DNA from: Verrucomicrobia bacterium TMED44
Lineage (GTDB): Bacteria > Verrucomicrobiota > Verrucomicrobiia > Opitutales > Seribacteraceae
Assembly: GCA_002168015.1 (NCBI GenBank)
Contig: NHCX01000039.1
Location: 2,602 to 11,769 of the forward strand
Direction of reading: 5' to 3'
DNA length: 9,168 nt
This document shows, piece by piece, positions 6,226-9,168 of this stretch. Position 1 is the stretch's first letter. Each line of letters starts with the position of its first letter. Both the position numbers and the translations under genes were made by a program. The notes under the pieces are model-generated. The model was given only the letters and a program-made list of their open reading frames with translations, made no database searches and was not told the DNA's origin.

Positions 6226-7385
6226 GGGATACTTGGGAATTTAATCCACTTTTCTTTCGAATTTGAACTTTTAACTACCGTTTCGATAAAGGCCATACCA
6301 ATAATTCCATCTTTAATATCAGGGAAATCATATCCTGATTTCCGTGGATATTTGCCAGCTACCTCATCCTTAATCGCGACTGCAGCAGCATTATATACAT
6401 TGGCAAATGCTTCTATGAAACCCTCTGGGTGTCCAAAAGGGATACGGGTATTATCGGCAGCAGCTCCAGTGATGTATCCGTTTCCACGACGATAAACCTG
6501 CCTGGGCGCACGAGCATCCTTGACCAGCAGGTCGTTTGGCTCTTCCTGATGCCACTCAATCGATTTTTTTGTTCCATACACTCTTATATTCAAATCATTT
6601 TCGTCTCCATTCGAAACTTGGGATGCATAAATTATTCCACGAGCACCTCCCTTGAACCGGACAAGAACATTCCCATCGTCATCCAATTTACGACCCGGAA
6701 TATTGACTGAAAGATCTGCACACAAACGGTCAATTTCAAGTCCCGTTATATAGTGAACCAGATTTTCGGCATGGGTACCGATATCACCCATACAATTTGA
6801 AATTCCGGCAATTTCCGGATTGGCACGCCAATTCGCAATAGCTTTTTCCTCACCGGTTAATGCAGTTATGGCATAACCTTGTGGATACTCGCAAACAACC
6901 TTGATAATTTCACCCAATTCTCCTTTTTCAACCATTTCCTTGGCAAGCTTGACCATAGGGTATCCAGTGTAGTTATGAGTTAAGGCAAATACCTTCTTGG
7001 ATTTGTTAATTATTTTTCGCAGCTCTCTGGCCTGGGCCAAATCATAAGTCACAGGCTTGTCGCAAATCACATTAAACCCTGCCTGCAAAAAAGTCTTGGC
7101 CACATCAAAATGAAGATGATTTCGAACAACAATGGTTACAAAATCAATTCGCTGATCCTGCGGAAGAGCTTTCTCTTTCTCAACCATCTCTTGGTATGAA
7201 CCATAAACTCTCGATGATTCCAAATGGAAGTCCTTGCCCGAAAGTTTACTCTTTTTGGCATCGGATGAGAACGCTCCAGCAACCAATTCAATATTTCCAT
7301 CTAAATTAGCTGCTCTGCGATGAACGCCTCCGATAAATGCACCCCGTCCGCCTCCTACCATTCCCATGCGTAATTTTCGCTTCAT
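6219..7385 (-). CDS. Gfo/Idh/MocA family oxidoreductase (long MVGGG...GAFIG subfamily)
   Basis: The 388-residue product belongs to the Gfo/Idh/MocA superfamily but to a different branch from its neighbour. The nucleotide-binding start is MGMVGGGRGAFIGGVHRRAA (7-26). The signature motif is CDKPVTY (108-114) with K110. THNYTGYPM (136-144) and CMGDIGTHAENLV (198-210) supply the expected active-site D201 and H205. A conserved GHPEGFIEAFANVY block is at 318-331. The length is at the long end of the family, owing to an extended C-terminal domain. It should oxidise a sugar, polyol or sugar-derived keto compound with NAD(P); the substrate cannot be read. One oddity is VVRNHLHF at 86-93, where relatives usually carry a TPNxxH loop. 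It starts 14 bases after the TIM-barrel gene and is 9 bases from the next. It is cytoplasmic. Confidence 0.9.
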   Translation of the reverse strand: MKRKLRMGMVGGGRGAFIGGVHRRAANLDGNIELVAGAFSSDAKKSKLSGKDFHLESSRVYGSYQEMVEKEKALPQDQRIDFVTIVVRNHLHFDVAKTFLQAGFNVICDKPVTYDLAQARELRKIINKSKKVFALTHNYTGYPMVKLAKEMVEKGELGEIIKVVCEYPQGYAITALTGEEKAIANWRANPEIAGISNCMGDIGTHAENLVHYITGLEIDRLCADLSVNIPGRKLDDDGNVLVRFKGGARGIIYASQVSNGDENDLNIRVYGTKKSIEWHQEEPNDLLVKDARAPRQVYRRGNGYITGAAADNTRIPFGHPEGFIEAFANVYNAAAVAIKDEVAGKYPRKSGYDFPDIKDGIIGMAFIETVVKSSNSKEKWIKFPSIPK

Positions 7386-7399
7386 AATTTTAACCGCGA

Positions 7400-8443
7400 T
7401 TATTGATTTTCTTTATCGAAGGCTGAATCAAAAGCCATTTGATTGGGAGTGAAATCCAATTGCTTAATATATTCGCAAGACTCGGTGGCTCCATGAAATC
7501 GATCCATACGGCTGTCTTCCCACTCAATCGAAAGCGGACCTGCGTATCCAATGTCATTGAGAGCAACTATGATTTCCTCGAAGTCAACATCTCCCCTGCC
7601 AACCGAACGAAAATCCCACTGCCTGCGTGGATCAGCAAAAGTAGTGTGACCGCCAAAAACTCCAACAGTGCCATCACCATGCCCCCACCATGCGTCTTTC
7701 ATGTGAGCATGATAAATACGGTCAGAGAAGGTTCGGATAAACTTAACATAATCTACGCCCTGATAACCCAAGTGAGATGGGTCATAATTAAAGCCAAACC
7801 TCTTGTGTCCTTTAACTGCAGCTAATGCACGTTCGGCACTGGCAATATCAAAGGCAATTTCAGTGGGATGAACTTCGAGAGCAAAATTTACTTTCTGTTT
7901 TTCAAATTCTTGAAGAATTGGGCCAAACCTTTTTGCAAAATCTTCAAATCCCTTATCCCAATATGCCTGATCAGTTGGCGGGAAAGCATAGATGGAATGC
8001 CAAATACTGGAACCTGTGAAACCATTAACTACCGCAGGAAAATCATCTTTTTTACCACGACCTGGTTTTTCGTTTATAAAATTACGGCATGCCTTCGCAG
8101 TCTTCGCTAATTTTCTGGCCGCTCGTTTGCGGACTTTCTCGGGGTCGCCTTCACCCCAGACATCAGGTGGAAGGATTGCTTGGTGTCTCTCATCAATCAG
8201 ATCACATACAGCCTGACCGACTAAATGGCTAGAAACTGAAAAAGCGGATAAGCCGTAATCGGAGAGAATTTCCCATCTTTCTTTACAATATTTTTTGGAT
8301 ACCGCGGCTTTATCCACATCGAAGTGATCCCCCCAACAAGCAAGTTCAAGGCCGTCATAGCCCATTTGAGCTGCTTTTTCGGCGAGATCGGGTAAGGAAA
8401 GATCGGCCCACTGGCCGGTAAACAAGGTTACGGATCTTGGCAT
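7400..8443 (-). CDS. Sugar phosphate isomerase/epimerase-type TIM-barrel (AP endonuclease 2 fold)
   Basis: This 347-residue protein has the xylose-isomerase-like TIM-barrel pattern: [19 protein letters not shown] (17-35), [13 protein letters not shown] (187-199), [12 protein letters not shown] (218-229), [10 protein letters not shown] (244-253), [10 protein letters not shown] (282-291) and [11 protein letters not shown] (304-314). E190, D221, H247 and E307 are the likely divalent-metal ligands by family analogy. The length exceeds the common 260-300 residues because of a Lys/Arg-rich helical insert near 97-135 ([18 protein letters not shown]...) and a loop around 250-275. Activities in this fold include keto-sugar isomerisation, epimerisation and lyase or hydratase steps. 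Sitting first in an operon with two sugar dehydrogenases, it probably acts on their keto product, as YcjR does beside YcjS in E. coli. The exact reaction is unknown. The start has TATAAT 12 bases upstream. Confidence 0.9.
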   Translation of the reverse strand: MPRSVTLFTGQWADLSLPDLAEKAAQMGYDGLELACWGDHFDVDKAAVSKKYCKERWEILSDYGLSAFSVSSHLVGQAVCDLIDERHQAILPPDVWGEGDPEKVRKRAARKLAKTAKACRNFINEKPGRGKKDDFPAVVNGFTGSSIWHSIYAFPPTDQAYWDKGFEDFAKRFGPILQEFEKQKVNFALEVHPTEIAFDIASAERALAAVKGHKRFGFNYDPSHLGYQGVDYVKFIRTFSDRIYHAHMKDAWWGHGDGTVGVFGGHTTFADPRRQWDFRSVGRGDVDFEEIIVALNDIGYAGPLSIEWEDSRMDRFHGATESCEYIKQLDFTPNQMAFDSAFDKENQ

Positions 8444-8455
8444 AATTAAGGGGGG

Positions 8456-8485
8456 ATTATATATGGGGTTAAAGGGTTCTTAGAA
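8456..8485 (-). promoter_or_regulatory. Candidate promoter of the sugar dehydrogenase/isomerase operon
   Basis: Minus-strand TATAAT (8461-8456) lies 12 bases before the ATG, with only a weak -35-like TTCTAA (8485-8480) at 18-base spacing. The 101-base gap 8444-8544 holds no gene. Between the -10 and the ATG is a run of six C (minus strand) and no Shine-Dalgarno sequence. A GGGTT direct repeat (plus strand 8466-8470 and 8474-8478) sits next to the -10 and might be an operator half-site pair. No terminator for the preceding regulator gene is visible. Confidence 0.42.
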
Positions 8486-8544
8486 AACTTTTTGAAAGAG
8501 ATGGGATAAATGGGCAAACTTTTTTTTGCACAGTTTACTGCAAT

Positions 8545-9168
8545 TTATGCCTCTATCGGTAAAGCGAGAACTTTTTCCGCCGAACGAAATCCTAAATTTA
8601 CAGACTGCCCTTTTGCAGTTTTCAAAGTAATCGCGTCCGCACAATCCTCCTTACCAACAATCATAAAAACTTGTCCTGGCACGAGCTTCGCCTTTCTAGC
8701 AAATTTAAGAAATTTTTTATCCTGATCAATGATTGATTCAATTCTAACCTCTTCTTTGACTGCAAAATCAGACAATGGCTTGGAAGCAATCCTTTGAATA
8801 ACCCCTCCCTTTGAGGGTATGGGATCTCCATGGGGATCAAATCGGGGACGTCCCAAAAAATCGTCCAATTTTTCTAATACCTTTTCAGAAATTGCATGCT
8901 CGAGTTCCTCGGCTTCAGCATGAATTTCTCCCCAATCAAGACCCAAAGTTTCAACTAAGAAGGTTTCAAGCAAGCGGTGGCGCCGTAACATATTCATGGC
9001 CAGCTTTCTTCCCTTGCGGGTTAGGGAAACACCAATTCTTGGGTAGTACACAACCCATCCGTCCCTTTCCAAACTCTTAGCCATTGAAGTTGCAGTGCCT
9101 GGGGTGACTTCCAAAACTTTGGCAACCTGGCCCATGGGAACTTTTGTAATCTCATGTTCAAGGGTAAC
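8545..9168 (-). CDS. DtxR/MntR-family metal-dependent transcriptional repressor, 5' end outside the window
   Basis: The frame is open from the window edge: eleven codons (VTLEHEITKVP) precede the first visible ATG at 9135. They fit the first helices of the family's DNA-binding domain, so that ATG is not the start and the gene is truncated here. Numbered from that Met, the winged helix runs to about 45, ending GVSLTRKGRKLA. The dimerisation/metal domain carries H53, E57, H72, E76, E79 and H80 within HRLLETFL and IHAEAEELEH, then the conserved DPHGDPIP. A C-terminal FeoA/SH3-like domain spans about 133-194 (LVPGQVFMIVGKE). E76 sits where DtxR/IdeR have a metal-binding Cys102 and MntR has Glu, favouring manganese over iron. 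It likely represses metal uptake genes; its targets are not visible here. It ends 101 bases before the sugar operon, with no sign of a functional link. Confidence 0.92.
   Translation of the reverse strand, partial: VTLEHEITKVPMGQVAKVLEVTPGTATSMAKSLERDGWVVYYPRIGVSLTRKGRKLAMNMLRRHRLLETFLVETLGLDWGEIHAEAEELEHAISEKVLEKLDDFLGRPRFDPHGDPIPSKGGVIQRIASKPLSDFAVKEEVRIESIIDQDKKFLKFARKAKLVPGQVFMIVGKEDCADAITLKTAKGQSVNLGFRSAEKVLALPIEA

Noticed and set aside
7439..7825. Plus-strand open frame of 128 codons across the TIM-barrel gene
   Set aside because: Antisense shadow of a well-supported family member; no family features in its translation.
8518..8547. T-run next to TTGCA...TGCAA, considered as an intrinsic terminator of the repressor gene
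   Set aside because: On the transcribed (minus) strand the hairpin is followed by A, not U, and the stem is only about five bases with internal mismatches.
1..9168. CRISPR arrays, tRNA or rRNA genes, insertion sequences and attachment sites
   Set aside because: No spaced direct repeats, cloverleaf sequences, transposase or integrase genes, or terminal inverted repeats were seen; the window is continuous chromosomal-style coding sequence.

Overview
The window is a compact, fully coding stretch of a bacterial chromosome. Nine complete genes and one gene cut by the right edge all lie on the minus strand, and the largest gap is about 100 bases. GC content looks to be in the low-to-mid 40s by eye. 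The best guess for the host is Verrucomicrobiota, probably an Opitutae-like (Puniceicoccales-type) marine or sediment bacterium. This rests on the paired Gfo/Idh/MocA dehydrogenases with a sugar-phosphate-isomerase-type TIM barrel, the small Lys/Ala-rich basic protein, and the bacterial OGG1-type glycosylase. It is an inference from recognised family styles, not from a marker gene.

In the direction of transcription (right to left) there are four blocks. (1) 9168-8545: the 3' part of a DtxR/MntR-type metal-dependent repressor with a C-terminal FeoA-like domain; its start lies outside the window. (2) 8443-5124: a three-gene operon (spacings 14 and 9 bases) with a TIM-barrel isomerase/epimerase, a Gfo/Idh/MocA dehydrogenase, and a second such dehydrogenase that resembles E. 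coli YcjS, a D-glucoside 3-dehydrogenase. Together they suggest oxidation and epimerisation or cleavage of glycosides or polyols through keto-sugar intermediates. (3) 5067-3403: a small bipolar basic/acidic protein, a secreted hypothetical protein (8-base gap) and an OGG1-type 8-oxoguanine DNA glycosylase that starts with TTG one base after the previous stop. (4) 3313-9: the conserved trio of circularly permuted ATP-grasp, alpha-E and transglutaminase-like proteins. This widespread association has been predicted to make and process peptides or amide-linked products, but to my knowledge it has no settled biochemical function. It is the best candidate here for a poorly described system.

Two points cut across the genes. 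None of the nine visible starts has a recognisable Shine-Dalgarno sequence, and the first gene of each of the three complete transcription units has a TATAAT/TATAAA-like hexamer only 8-12 bases before its ATG, which suggests leaderless or near-leaderless mRNAs. The glycosylase keeps every 8-oxoguanine-pocket and catalytic residue I can align with human OGG1, but has lost the residues that read the opposite cytosine. I saw no RNA genes, CRISPR arrays, insertion sequences or convincing intrinsic terminators.
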